Shown here piece by piece: positions 1 to 8,956 of a DNA stretch of 64,000 bases (its first letter is position 1; each line of letters begins with the position of its first letter). The notes beneath the pieces were generated by a model. The model had not been told where the DNA came from. It worked only from the letters and a program-made list of their open reading frames with translations, and did not search any database. The position numbers and the translations under genes were made by a program. Where the stretch lies: NCBI RefSeq assembly GCF_013408175.1, contig NZ_JACBYW010000001.1:186001-250000 (forward strand), read 5' to 3'. The DNA comes from Actinopolyspora biskrensis. GTDB lineage: Bacteria; Actinomycetota; Actinomycetes; Mycobacteriales; Pseudonocardiaceae.

Positions 1-616
1 GCAGCGCTCTTCCGTGCTCGGGGGCGAGGCTCTCGGTGAAGTGCCCGAGGATCAGGTGGCTGCCCGCGGGAACGGCGTCCCGGTAGGAATCGACGACCGC
101 GCGCGCCTCGACGCTGTCCGGCAGGAAGTGCAGCGTGCCGGTGAGCACCAGCGCGATGGGCTCGTTCGGGTCGATGAGCCGGCGCAGTTCGGGAGCGCTC
201 AGCACGGCTTCCACGTCACGGCAGTCCGCGTGCAGCAGGGTCGTCCGCGGTTGTCCGGCGAGCAGGTGTGCTCCGTGCGTGGCCGTCAACGGCTCGTTGT
301 CCACGTAGACCACACGGTGGTCACGGGTGATCCTGTTCGCTATCTCGTGGATGTGGCCCACCGTCGGCAGTCCGGAACCGAGGTCGACGAACTGCCGGAT
401 TCCGCAGGAGAGCGCGTGGTCGACGGCGCGGCGGAGGAAGTCCCTGCTCCTCCGGAAGGTGCCGGTGATCCCGGGCAGCGCCCGTTCGGCCCGTTCCACG
501 AATCGTCGCTCGGCGCCGAAGTTGTGGCAGCCGCCGAGGAAGGCGTCGGCGATGCGAGCCGCGCACGGACGCGTCAGGTCCATTTCTCGCCTGTGGCGTG
601 GGTTTTCCGTGGTCAT
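1..616 (-). CDS. DUF574-family SAM-dependent methyltransferase, 3' end outside the window
   Basis: The minus-strand frame starts at an ATG at 616 and is still open at the window edge, giving about 205 residues. It has the family hallmarks: a GGCHNF motif near residue 28, the SAM-binding DLGSGLPTVG at about 78-87, and DNEP near 106. A second in-frame ATG at 583 is the alternative start. DUF574 (S-adenosyl methyltransferase) proteins are abundant in streptomycetes and relatives, and their substrates are largely unknown. A paralogue with the same motifs lies at 28508-29314. The gene diverges from the sensor kinase gene across a 626-bp gap. Confidence 0.85.
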   Translation of the reverse strand, partial: MTTENPRHRREMDLTRPCAARIADAFLGGCHNFGAERRFVERAERALPGITGTFRRSRDFLRRAVDHALSCGIRQFVDLGSGLPTVGHIHEIANRITRDHRVVYVDNEPLTATHGAHLLAGQPRTTLLHADCRDVEAVLSAPELRRLIDPNEPIALVLTGTLHFLPDSVEARAVVDSYRDAVPAGSHLILGHFTESLAPEHGRAL

Positions 617-1242
617 TACCGCCTGCTTTCCCGAATCGCGCCGTGGAGCGTCACCCGGGGGGTGCCATCGGATACGGAAGGGGCGATCGTGGAACGGCTT
701 CGTTGCGAATCCGAAGTGGACGCATCACGAAGGTGTGGCCGGAAACGTCCGACACCGCTCACCTGCCGTGCGAGTGGGCCGTCGGGTTGAACTCATAATG
801 TAGTCATTTGATGACTAATAGTACTGCAACCCCGGAGTAACCGGGGAATGGCGTGTGTCACTTTTGCGCTTTCGCGCATCCGATCGAGCGACGGTTCGGT
901 GCCTTCGCGGGAGAAACCCGGTCCGCTCCGGTCGGTGCACCGAGGTGGCCCCGCGGGCTCCCCCGGATGAGGTTCGGCCCCGATTCGCCGAGCGAACCGA
1001 GCCGCGAACTCGCCACGTAATATCCGCGTTACCTCCGTTCGGGAACTCATTGCTAGTTTTGCCGGAAGTGGCCGGTATCGGCGGTGCTCTGCCGGATGTG
1101 CGCCCTGCCCCGGTTCGTCCGGGCGGGGTCGTGTTCTCGGGCGGTTCCGGGGACGCGGCGCGGTGATTTTCCGCTCGTTTCCCGTCCGTGCCGGGAACGT
1201 CCGGGAAATCGAACGCGAAGGTGCGGATCGGAAGCGGTGCCG
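617..1242. other. Divergent intergenic region
   Basis: This 626-bp gap separates the methyltransferase from the histidine kinase. It holds an AT-rich palindrome at 801-817 and another AT-rich patch around 1015-1065, which are plausible promoter territory. The long antisense frame covering it has no recognisable motif. The kinase frame is open upstream to 1084, but the stretch before 1243 does not resemble a sensor domain, so I see no gene here. Confidence 0.5.
801..817. promoter_or_regulatory. Operator-like inverted repeat TAGTCA-N5-TGACTA
   Basis: Two perfect 6-bp arms (801-806 and 812-817) flank a 5-bp spacer in an AT-rich island between two divergent genes. This spacing is typical of a dimeric repressor site. 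No regulator gene adjoins it apart from the response regulator at 2572. A related palindrome, TTAGTCACTAA, occurs at 36045. The assignment as an operator is inference. Confidence 0.35.
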
Positions 1243-2550
1243 ATGGGTGTGTTGCACGGTGAGGCCGTCGGTGAGACCGGAGCGGCTCCGGGAGGTCCCG
1301 GAAGGCTTCCGCGGCGCGCCGTGCTGCTCGACGTGGGGCTCGTGCTGGTTTTCGCGGCCTGTCACGTGCTCGTGATGTTCCTGTCGCCCCACCCGCGGGA
1401 GCCGTTCTGGTGGTGGTCGGTGCTGCTCAGCCTTCCCGCGTTCGGGTCCCTGCTGTTGCGGCGGTACCTGCCGTGGGTGAGCCTGAGCGTGCTCCTGGTA
1501 GTGATCATCCTGCTGACCTGGATCAACGAGCCGGTCGGGTCGTTGAACCTGGCCATTCTGGTCAGCGTGTACTCGGTTTGCGTCCGTGGTGGACTCCTGG
1601 CCACGCTGGGCGCGGGGGCCGCCGCCATGGCCTGGCCGGTGAGCAAGCTCCCGCTGATGTCGGCGGGCGCGGGAGCGGTGATGCTCTCCGGGGCACTGGC
1701 CAACCTGGTCATGGTGCTGGGCTGGGGCTGGTCGATGCGGGTCAAGCGAAGGCAGGCCGCTCAACTGGAACAGGCCGTCCAACTGCTCGACGAGGCGCGG
1801 GACCAGCTCGCCGAAGAGGCGGCCACCGTCGAACGGGCCCGGATCGCCAGGGAGTTCCACGACATCGTCTCGCACAATCTTTCCGTGGTGGCCCTGCGGG
1901 CCGGGGTGGCGCGCTCTCTCGTCGACGAGGACCGCGAACACGCGCGGGAGACCCTGCGGGAGCTGGAGCAGACCTCGCGCTCCTCGCTGGAGCAGATGCG
2001 TCAGCTGCTGGGGGCGTTGCGCACCGCTCCCGACCAGTCCACATCGGCCGACTTCGTCACCGAGGAGCCGGAGCGGGCCGAACGACGGCCTTCCCCGGGG
2101 CTGGACCAGCTGGACGAGCTGATCGATTCGGTGCGTGGCACGGGGGTCGCCTGGCGGCTGGAGCGTTGTGGAGAAGTGCGGGACCTGGGACCGGGGGTCG
2201 AGATGACGGCTTACCGGATCGTCCAGGAGGCCGTGACCAACGTGCTCAAACACGCCGGGGCCGGCTACGCGCGGGTGCTGGTGAAGTACCAGCGGGATCA
2301 GCTGACGATCGAGGTGAGCAACCACGCCACTGATTCGTTCATCGGGGGAGGTGGCCCGATCTCCGCCATTCGGGCGGAGGGAGGGGGAGAGAGCGCCGCG
2401 GAGGAGCACCGGGGGGCGGCCGGGCATGGTCTGATCGGTCTCCGCGAGCGCGTGTCGTTGCTCGGAGGGGCGCTTACCGCACACCCTGTTCCGAATGGGT
2501 TTCATTTGTCGGCCGTGCTACCGTGCCCCGAAACTTCGGGCCCGACGTGA
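1243..2550 (+). CDS. Two-component sensor histidine kinase, NarL/DesK type (HisKA_3)
   Basis: This predicted 435-residue membrane kinase has about four to five hydrophobic segments (residues 26-165), a coiled linker, and a HisKA_3 dimerisation domain whose EFHDIVSH motif puts the phospho-acceptor at His206. A HATPase_c domain follows, with an N-box around 328-335 (EAVTNVLKHA) and a G-box near 394-402. The ATG at 1243 is chosen because it directly precedes the first coherent coding sequence; the frame is open upstream to 1084. The response regulator begins 21 bp after the stop, so the two form an operon. Signal and targets cannot be told from sequence. Confidence 0.9.
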   Translation: MGVLHGEAVGETGAAPGGPGRLPRRAVLLDVGLVLVFAACHVLVMFLSPHPREPFWWWSVLLSLPAFGSLLLRRYLPWVSLSVLLVVIILLTWINEPVGSLNLAILVSVYSVCVRGGLLATLGAGAAAMAWPVSKLPLMSAGAGAVMLSGALANLVMVLGWGWSMRVKRRQAAQLEQAVQLLDEARDQLAEEAATVERARIAREFHDIVSHNLSVVALRAGVARSLVDEDREHARETLRELEQTSRSSLEQMRQLLGALRTAPDQSTSADFVTEEPERAERRPSPGLDQLDELIDSVRGTGVAWRLERCGEVRDLGPGVEMTAYRIVQEAVTNVLKHAGAGYARVLVKYQRDQLTIEVSNHATDSFIGGGGPISAIRAEGGGESAAEEHRGAAGHGLIGLRERVSLLGGALTAHPVPNGFHLSAVLPCPETSGPT

Positions 2551-2571
2551 GCCTGAGGAGGTCCGCTGGCG

Positions 2572-3306
2572 ATGACAGAGTCGATCACGAACGTGCTGGT
2601 CGCCGATGACCAGGCGATGATTCGTGGCGGTCTGGTGGCCCTGCTGTCAGCCGAGTCGGACCTGCGCGTGCTGGCCGAGGCCGACGACGGTCAGGCCGCC
2701 GTGGCGGCGGTCCGGCGTCGCAGACCCGATGTCGTCCTCATGGACGTGCGGATGCCCGGGCTGGACGGCATCGCCGCTGCTCGCGAGATCGTCGAAAGCA
2801 CCGGCGGCAACACGGCTGTCGTCATGCTGACCGTCTACGACCTCGATGAATACGTTTACTCGGCACTGCGCGCCGGGGCGAGCGGTTTCCTGCTCAAGGA
2901 CGCGCCTCCCGAGGAACTCGTCCGAGCGGTGCGCACCGTCGCCGCGGGGGACGCCCTGCTGGCCCCCAGCGTGACGCGCCGACTGCTGCACAGATTCGCC
3001 TCCCTCGAGGTGCGCGAGGCCTCCAGCGAGCTGGCCGCGCTCACCGAGCGTGAGCGGGACGTGCTGCTCGAGGTCTCCCGAGGTGGTTCCAACGCCGACA
3101 TCGCGGCCAATCTGGGACTGGCCGAGCTGACGGTGAAATCGCACGTCTACCACGTGATGCAGAAGCTCAACCTCAGTTCCCGCACCCAGCTGGTGATCAC
3201 CGCGTACGAGACCGGGCTGGTCTGCCCCGGCCGGGACGGCGCGACGAGCGAACCGTTCGGTGGGGTGGGGGCGGCCGTGCGGAACTCCCGGGGCGAGAGC
3301 GCCTGA
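2572..3306 (+). CDS. LuxR/NarL-family response regulator
   Basis: This 244-residue protein has an N-terminal receiver domain with acidic pocket Asp12-Asp13, phospho-acceptor Asp58 (in LMDVRMPG) and a conserved Lys in the LLKDAP motif. A C-terminal LuxR-type helix-turn-helix follows (LTERERDVL through LAELTVKSHVYHVMQKL, about residues 160-215). A GAGGAGG-like ribosome site sits 9 bp before the ATG. It is the cognate partner of the kinase just upstream. The last 30 residues are a low-complexity tail. Confidence 0.93.
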   Translation: MTESITNVLVADDQAMIRGGLVALLSAESDLRVLAEADDGQAAVAAVRRRRPDVVLMDVRMPGLDGIAAAREIVESTGGNTAVVMLTVYDLDEYVYSALRAGASGFLLKDAPPEELVRAVRTVAAGDALLAPSVTRRLLHRFASLEVREASSELAALTERERDVLLEVSRGGSNADIAANLGLAELTVKSHVYHVMQKLNLSSRTQLVITAYETGLVCPGRDGATSEPFGGVGAAVRNSRGESA

Positions 3307-3455
3307 TCCCGGGCCGGTCTGCTGCGCGTCGTCGCCCGGCCCCGGACCCTCGCGAGGTGTGGCTCCCGAGCGGGTGAGCTCCGCGGCAGGCTCCGCCCGG
3401 TCGTGACCCGGTCACCGCTCGGTCCGCCGGCGAACGCCGTTGATGTAATGAGGGC

Positions 3456-4544
3456 ATGGATTCCCCGGGGCAGTTACGTGTCGGTCTGCTCGGTTACGGC
3501 TTGGCCGGGGCGGCGTTCCACGCGCCGCTGATCAAGGCGGAACCGCGTACGCGACTGGAAGCGGTGGTGACCGGCAGCGCGCAACGTGCCGAGCAGGTGC
3601 GACAGGATCATCCGGACGCGCGGGTGCACGCGCGGGCCGAGCAGCTCTTCGAGAACGCCGACGAGTTGGATCTGGTGGTCGTGGCCACTCCGAACAGCAG
3701 CCACGCCGAGCTGGCGAGTCGCGCGATCGAGGCAGGGCTGCCCGTGGTGGTGGACAAGCCGCTGACCCCGACCCTCGAACAGGCTCGGGAACTGATCGTC
3801 CGCGCCCGCGAACGCGGGGTACTGCTGACGGTGTTCCAGAACCGGCGCTGGGACAGCGACATGCTCACCCTGGGCGAGGTCCTCGGTTCGGGGGAGCTGG
3901 GCGGGGTTCACCGTTTCGAGTCCCGGTTCGAACGCTGGGTTCCCACGCCCAAGGACTCCTGGAGGGACAGCGGCGGCCCCGAGGAGGCGGCCGGAGTGCT
4001 CTACGACCTCGGCAGCCATCTCATCGATCAGGCGACGTACCTGTTCGGCGGGGTGGACTCCGTGTACGCGGAGATGAAGACGCTCCGTTCCGGTGTGGCG
4101 GCCGACGACGACGCCTTCGTGGCGCTCGAGCACTCCGGCGGTGTGATCAGTCATCTCTGGACTGGAAAACTGGCCGCTCAGTACGGTCCCCGTTTCCGGG
4201 TGCTCGGTGATCGTGGCGCGTTCACCAAGTACGGGACGGATCCGCAGGAAGCGGCGCTTCGCGCCGGAGGGCTGCCGGGCGACCCCGGTTGGGGGGTCGA
4301 GTCCGAGGAGACCCGGGCCGTGGTCGGAGTGGGCTCCGAAGCGCGTTCCCGCCCGAGCGAACCGGGACGTTATCAGGACTTCTACGCCGGAGTGGCCTCC
4401 GCGCTGGAGTCCGGAACCGCCGCCCCCGTGGCTGCCGAGGACGCCGCGCGCGGATTGGCGATCATCGAAGCGGCTCGGCGTTCGGCCCGGAACCGCTCGG
4501 TCGAGGCACCGGTGGATCCCGGCGTTTCCGGGGCGGAAGCCTGA
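3456..4544 (+). CDS. Gfo/Idh/MocA-family NAD(P)-dependent oxidoreductase
   Basis: The 362-residue protein has the N-terminal Rossmann fold of the family, with nucleotide-binding GLLGYGLAGAA at residues 10-20. The catalytic lysine is in a DKP variant of the EKP motif (Lys101). The C-terminal domain carries the GSHLID motif, with a likely catalytic His188. Members oxidise or reduce sugars, inositols and related compounds; substrate cannot be assigned. It is a single gene with a strong hairpin terminator about 80 bp after the stop. Confidence 0.9.
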   Translation: MDSPGQLRVGLLGYGLAGAAFHAPLIKAEPRTRLEAVVTGSAQRAEQVRQDHPDARVHARAEQLFENADELDLVVVATPNSSHAELASRAIEAGLPVVVDKPLTPTLEQARELIVRARERGVLLTVFQNRRWDSDMLTLGEVLGSGELGGVHRFESRFERWVPTPKDSWRDSGGPEEAAGVLYDLGSHLIDQATYLFGGVDSVYAEMKTLRSGVAADDDAFVALEHSGGVISHLWTGKLAAQYGPRFRVLGDRGAFTKYGTDPQEAALRAGGLPGDPGWGVESEETRAVVGVGSEARSRPSEPGRYQDFYAGVASALESGTAAPVAAEDAARGLAIIEAARRSARNRSVEAPVDPGVSGAEA

Positions 4545-4622
4545 CGGGGTCCTCCGGAGCCGGGGCCGTGCCGCGGTCGCCTCTCCGGTGAGGTTCTCCG
4601 GATCCGCCATGAGCTCCGTACC

Positions 4623-4654
4623 GGCGGCCACTTCCGGGGACGGAAGTGGCCGCC
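4623..4654. terminator. Hairpin terminator, perfect 13-bp stem
   Basis: A 13-bp perfect inverted repeat (GGCGGCCACTTCC at 4623-4635 and its complement at 4642-4654) encloses a 6-nt loop. It lies 78 bp after the oxidoreductase stop. No T-tract follows, as is usual for actinomycete terminators. The rest of the 322-bp gap 4545-4872 shows no gene. Confidence 0.65.
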
Positions 4655-4872
4655 CCCGCGCGGTCCCGCCCGCCGTGAACCACGGTCTCCCTCTTTCAGG
4701 GGACCTCCCGGAGGGTTGCCGACATCATTCCGCGCTCGCCTATACCGTGGTCGACAGGTCGATGCGCTTTCCGAAGCACGATGTCGCGCAATCAGATTCC
4801 CGCTTCTCGGTACGCCGCGAAACGCGCGTTCGTGAGCGGCCCCCTTCTTCGGGACATCCGGGGTGATTGCTG

Positions 4873-5394
4873 GTGAACAGTCTTGCCGTCTTCGTGATGG
4901 TGGCCACGGGGACCATGAGTTCGATCGTGACCGCGTTGGTGGCGATGAGCTGGGTGGAGCAGCGGTGGGTGGGAACCGTTCCGTTCACCCCCACTCGGGT
5001 GGGTGAAAAACCCGCCACGGAGAGTTCGCCCTCCGTGGCCGGGACGCCGACCGAGTCAGCCCCTTCCGAGTCGTCCCCACCCGAACCGAGCGGTGAGAAC
5101 ACGCCGGGGACCGGTTCGTGGTTTCCGGGACCGGTGGTCCCGTCCCCCCGGAGCCCCTCTCCGGCAGGCGGGGCCGTCAACGTGACGAGCGCTTCGCCCG
5201 CCCGGCGGAGCGGTGAACGCGCGTGGTCACCGCGCGCAGCGGTGATGAGCCGCTCGGGGAGGACGGCGGCGGGAAGAGCGGGAAGCGAGTCCACCGACGT
5301 TCGCGGGTTGGCGCTGTCCGGGGTCTGCGTGGCCGTGGTGCTGGTCTGCGTGCTGACTCAGCGGGGGGTCCGGTCACCGATGCGCGGTCGGTGA
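4873..5394 (+). CDS. Hypothetical membrane protein with Pro/Ser-rich linker
   Basis: This 173-residue frame has actinomycete-like third-position GC. It begins with a hydrophobic segment (about residues 3-24) and ends with another (LALSGVCVAVVLVCVL). Between them is a long linker rich in Pro, Ser, Glu and Gly. I prefer the GTG at 4873 because GGGGTG lies about 8 bp ahead; a TTG at 4867 is the alternative. I do not recognise the family. The linker suggests an extracytoplasmic or flexible tether. The next gene converges 24 bp downstream. Confidence 0.5.
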   Translation: MNSLAVFVMVATGTMSSIVTALVAMSWVEQRWVGTVPFTPTRVGEKPATESSPSVAGTPTESAPSESSPPEPSGENTPGTGSWFPGPVVPSPRSPSPAGGAVNVTSASPARRSGERAWSPRAAVMSRSGRTAAGRAGSESTDVRGLALSGVCVAVVLVCVLTQRGVRSPMRGR

Positions 5395-5418
5395 CCGGCG
5401 CCACGACCGGGAGCCCGC

Positions 5419-6213
5419 TCAGGAGGACACCTCGAAATCGGCGAAGTCGAATCCGGGGGACACCACACAGCTGACCAGGGTCTCCTCCGCGGAGGACGCG
5501 GGTTCGGCGCACTGCCAGGTCCCGGCGGGAACCAGGAACTGGGGACTGTGACCCGCCGGGAGGTCCGGGCCCAGCGTGACGGTCTCCGCCCGTGCGTCCG
5601 GATGTTCACCCCGGGCCGCGGTGGACAGCAGCAGTGGGCTTCCGCCGTGCCACATCCACAGCTCGTCCGAGCGCACCGAATGCCAGCGTGAACGCTCCCC
5701 GGGAGTGAGCAGGTAGTAGATGGAGGTGGCGCTCGGGCGTTCGCCACGATCCGTGAGCAACGCTTTCTCCGCGCAGGTCCAGGTGCGGCGGTACCAGCCA
5801 CCCTCCGGGTGCGGGAGCAGGTCGAGACGCTGCGCGGTTTCTCCGCGGTTCTCGAAAGCCACGAACTCGCCGTGCACGTCGCGGCGCGCGTAACGGACGC
5901 CGCGAACGGCGGCGCGGTCCAACGGGCCGTAGACGTGCGGGAACGGGGTTTCCGGGGGCACCCCCTCCGGCGGGCGCGGGGTGGGGGGCTCCCAGCGGAC
6001 GGGGCTGGACAGCTCGGCGGGATCCAGTTCGAGCAGCACCAGCTGCTCCTCAGCGGAACGGTACATCCCGTTGGCCACGGCCAGCGTGGTCTCCGGGTCC
6101 GGGGAACAGTGCACGAACCCCTCGTGCTCCAGCGAGTCGGCCGTGATCGGACTCGTGCTCTCCGAGCGGTACTCCCGCAACGGCAGCAGGTGAAACAGCG
6201 TCGTTGTGGTCAC
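5419..6213 (-). CDS. Fusion of DUF952 domain and DUF985-type cupin
   Basis: The 264-residue protein joins two domains usually encoded separately. Residues 1 to about 112 look like DUF952 (LFHLLP start, GFVHCS motif). From about 128 a DUF985 cupin follows, with PHPEGGWYRRTW, TSIYYLL, the metal-type WHSVRSDELWMWH stretch, PAGTWQ and the terminal VSPGFDFADFE. DUF985 cupins are RmlC-like small beta-barrels of uncertain activity. The start is a GTG at 6213. It diverges from the dehydrogenase gene at 6408. Confidence 0.85.
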   Translation of the reverse strand: MTTTTLFHLLPLREYRSESTSPITADSLEHEGFVHCSPDPETTLAVANGMYRSAEEQLVLLELDPAELSSPVRWEPPTPRPPEGVPPETPFPHVYGPLDRAAVRGVRYARRDVHGEFVAFENRGETAQRLDLLPHPEGGWYRRTWTCAEKALLTDRGERPSATSIYYLLTPGERSRWHSVRSDELWMWHGGSPLLLSTAARGEHPDARAETVTLGPDLPAGHSPQFLVPAGTWQCAEPASSAEETLVSCVVSPGFDFADFEVSS

Positions 6214-6407
6214 GCATCAGAGTATCTCCGGGGCGCCACACGAAGCGAAACAGTCCTCCCCGAGTGCCCGCGCGGTTCGGGCCAGTGCTTGCTCGCCCGG
6301 TCCGGTCGTCAGCCGAGCGGCGGAGCCGCGCACTCTCCGATGCTCTCCACGGGCCGCGAAGAACTTCCCCCGGCGGGTAACCTGCCGTCTCCGGAGGAGA
6401 TCAGCCG

Positions 6408-7469
6408 TTGACCGAAACCCGACCAGTGACTGGGAGTGCCATGCTGGGTGACAGCGCACAGGGCCCTGAGGACGCCGCGAACAGCTCGGATACCGGCATC
6501 GCCGTCGCGGTACTGGACGACTACCAGAACGTCGCGCGCGAGTACGGAGACTGGAAGAGCCTGCCCGGGAACACCGAAGTGGTGGTGTTCGACGAGCACA
6601 TCGCCGATCGCGACGAGCTCGTGCGCAGGCTCGGACGTTTCGACGTCGTAGCGGTTATGCGGGAGCGGACCGCGTTCCCCCGGGAGGTTATTGAAGCGCT
6701 TCCCAAGTTGAGCTTGCTGGTCACAACCGGCATGGGCAATGCGGCCATTGACATGGATGCGGCGACCGAGCACGGGGTCACCGTCTGCGGGACCGGGAAC
6801 GGTTCCGCCACAGGAGGTGACTGGGCTCCCACCGCGGAACTCACCTGGGGGCTGATCCTCGCGCTGGCTCGGGGGATTCCGCGGGAGGACCGCGCGGTGC
6901 GCACGGGGGGATGGCAGCACACCATCGGCGTCGACCTGGCGGGACGAACCCTCGGAGTGCTCGGGCTGGGACGTCTCGGCGGGCAGGTCGCCGCCGTCGG
7001 ACGCGCCTTCGGCATGGAGGTGCTGGCCTTCAGCGAGAACCTCACGGAGGAGCGGGCGAGCGAGTTCGGGGCCCGGGCGGTCGGGAAGCGGGAGCTGTTC
7101 TCGGCCTCCGACGTGGTCACGATCCACATGCGACTGAGCGAGCGCACCCGAGGGCTGGTCGGTCGTCCGGAGATCGACGCCATAGGACCGGACGGCTACC
7201 TGATCAACACCTCCCGCGGTCCGATCGTGGACGAGCCGGAACTGCTCGCCGCGTTGCACGAGGGCCGCATGGGCGGCGCGGGGATCGACGTCTACGAGCG
7301 CGAACCGCTCCCGGCCGACGATCCCTGGCGCAGCGCGCCGCGCACGGTGCTCACCCCGCACATCGGTTATGTCAGCGAAACCACCTACCGCGCGTTCTAC
7401 ACCGAGACGGTGGAGGACATCCGCCGGTTCCTGGAGGGGAGCCCCGTGCGGGTGCTCAACGGTGGCTGA
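6408..7469 (+). CDS. D-isomer-specific 2-hydroxyacid dehydrogenase (SerA-like)
   Basis: The 353-residue enzyme has the family architecture: a catalytic domain split around a Rossmann domain with GLGRLG at 186-191, and the catalytic triad Arg270 (NTSRG), Glu299 (YEREP) and His318 (TPHIG). It lacks the C-terminal ACT/ASB domains of true phosphoglycerate dehydrogenases, so glyoxylate/hydroxypyruvate reductase or another 2-ketoacid reductase is equally likely. The TTG at 6408 is chosen because GGAGGAG lies 9 bp ahead; an ATG at 6441 is the alternative. Confidence 0.88.
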   Translation: MTETRPVTGSAMLGDSAQGPEDAANSSDTGIAVAVLDDYQNVAREYGDWKSLPGNTEVVVFDEHIADRDELVRRLGRFDVVAVMRERTAFPREVIEALPKLSLLVTTGMGNAAIDMDAATEHGVTVCGTGNGSATGGDWAPTAELTWGLILALARGIPREDRAVRTGGWQHTIGVDLAGRTLGVLGLGRLGGQVAAVGRAFGMEVLAFSENLTEERASEFGARAVGKRELFSASDVVTIHMRLSERTRGLVGRPEIDAIGPDGYLINTSRGPIVDEPELLAALHEGRMGGAGIDVYEREPLPADDPWRSAPRTVLTPHIGYVSETTYRAFYTETVEDIRRFLEGSPVRVLNGG

Positions 7470-7549
7470 CGGCGGACCGCCGGTCCGGTGCCCCGGGGGA
7501 GCGGACCCCGTCCGGGCGGTGCCCTGACGCCTCGGAGGGCCAACCGGCG

Positions 7550-7581
7550 CCCGGCTGCCCGGTGAAGTCCGGACAGCCGGG
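7550..7581. terminator. Bidirectional hairpin between convergent genes
   Basis: CCCGGCTG (7550-7557) pairs with CAGCCGGG (7574-7581) across a 16-nt loop. It lies between the convergent dehydrogenase and LLM oxidoreductase genes, which suits a two-way terminator. Confidence 0.45.
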
Positions 7582-7612
7582 ACGCCCACCGCGCCCGAAC
7601 GGCGAACTCCGA

Positions 7613-8659
7613 TCAGAGTTCGTCGGCGAGCCCGCGCACCCGTTCGATCAACCGCGTCCGCTCGACCGCGGAACCGGCCAGCGGGGTCACGTTGAGGGTG
7701 GTCACGCCGGACTCCCTGAACGCGGCGAGTCGTTCGCGCACGTGCCCCTCGGTGCCGATCAACGAGGTCTTGGTCAGGAGTTCCCGGGGAACCGCCGCCG
7801 CGGCTTCGTCCTTCTTCCCGTCGAGGTACAGGTCCTGGATGCGCTCGGCCTCGGCCTCGTAACCGTAGCGGCGGGCCAGGTTGTTGTAGAAGTTCTTGCC
7901 CTTGGCTCCCATGCCGCCGATGTAGAGGGCGAGCATGGGACGCATCGAGTCGAGCAGCTCGTCGAGGTCCTCGCCGATGGCCAGCGGGGCCTGCACCACC
8001 GTGTCCAGCTCCCCGAGAGCGGGATCCCGCTTGGTTTTCCCGGTGGCCAGGGACTCCCCCCACACCTCGTTCGCCTTCTCGGGCACGTAGAAGATCGGTT
8101 CCCAGGCCTCGGCGATCTCCGCGGTCATGGCCACGTTCTTCGGGCCGATGGCGGCGATCATGATCGGTATGCGTTCCCGGACCGGGTGGTTGACGAGTTT
8201 GAGCGGCTTGCCGAGGCCGGTGCCCTCTTCCTCCGGGAGGGGGATGTTGTAGTTCTTGCCCTCGTGGGTCAGCTTTTCCCTGCGCCACACCTTGCGGCAG
8301 ATATCCACGATCTCGCGCGTGCGCCCGAGGGGAGCCTGGTACGGCAGCCCGTGGAACCCTTCGATCACCTGCGGTCCCGACGCGCCCATCCCCAGGGTGA
8401 ACCGACCGTCGGACACGTAGTCCAGCCCGGCCGCGGTCATCGCCGTGAGCGTCGGCGTGCGGGTGTATATCTGCAGGATTCCGGAGGCGATCTCCAGTCG
8501 TTGCGTGCGAGCCGCGATGAATCCCATCTGGCTGACCGCGTCGAAGGAGTACGCCTCAGGGACGTAGACGATGTCCAGCCCGGCCTTTTCGTGGTCGACG
8601 AGCTCGTCGACGGTCTCTTTGAAGCCCCCGCTGAAACTCAGCGGCATACCGATACGCAT
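7613..8659 (-). CDS. LLM-class F420-dependent oxidoreductase
   Basis: The 348-residue protein matches the luciferase-like monooxygenase TIM barrel, including MRIGMPLSFSG at the N terminus, a YVPEAYSFDAV stretch, the conserved SDGRFTLGMGASGPQVIEGF region around residues 85-105 and a C-terminal TKTSLIGT. Actinobacterial members of this subgroup typically use coenzyme F420 to oxidise or reduce small organic substrates. The cofactor is inferred from the family. It is transcribed alone, convergent with the dehydrogenase. Confidence 0.85.
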   Translation of the reverse strand: MRIGMPLSFSGGFKETVDELVDHEKAGLDIVYVPEAYSFDAVSQMGFIAARTQRLEIASGILQIYTRTPTLTAMTAAGLDYVSDGRFTLGMGASGPQVIEGFHGLPYQAPLGRTREIVDICRKVWRREKLTHEGKNYNIPLPEEEGTGLGKPLKLVNHPVRERIPIMIAAIGPKNVAMTAEIAEAWEPIFYVPEKANEVWGESLATGKTKRDPALGELDTVVQAPLAIGEDLDELLDSMRPMLALYIGGMGAKGKNFYNNLARRYGYEAEAERIQDLYLDGKKDEAAAAVPRELLTKTSLIGTEGHVRERLAAFRESGVTTLNVTPLAGSAVERTRLIERVRGLADEL

Positions 8660-8956
8660 GTCTCTCGCTCTCTGCCGGGGATCGGTCCCGCTCTGCGCGT
8701 AGTGTCCGCGACCCGGAGTGGTTCGACGGATCGCGCACAGGTTACCGGCGAGTACGGCAGTTGGGCAGTCCCTGTGCGCGGTCGTCCCTCCCCGCGGCCG
8801 GGAGTCGTGCTCGACGAGGGCGCGTCGCCACCCACCGGGAAACGAGCACGAAGGTGGGAACTCCCCCCTTCGGGGGACGGTGTCTTCCGAAAAGCGCGAT
8901 CAGTACAAGTAGCGTTGAGCACCGCGGAAACGGCAGCGACCGCGGAGGGACGCATC

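Noticed and set aside
793-2505. Long minus-strand open frame (570 codons) antisense to the histidine kinase
   Set aside because: No motif, His/Arg/Pro-rich translation typical of the antisense of GC-rich genes, and the plus strand carries a clear kinase.
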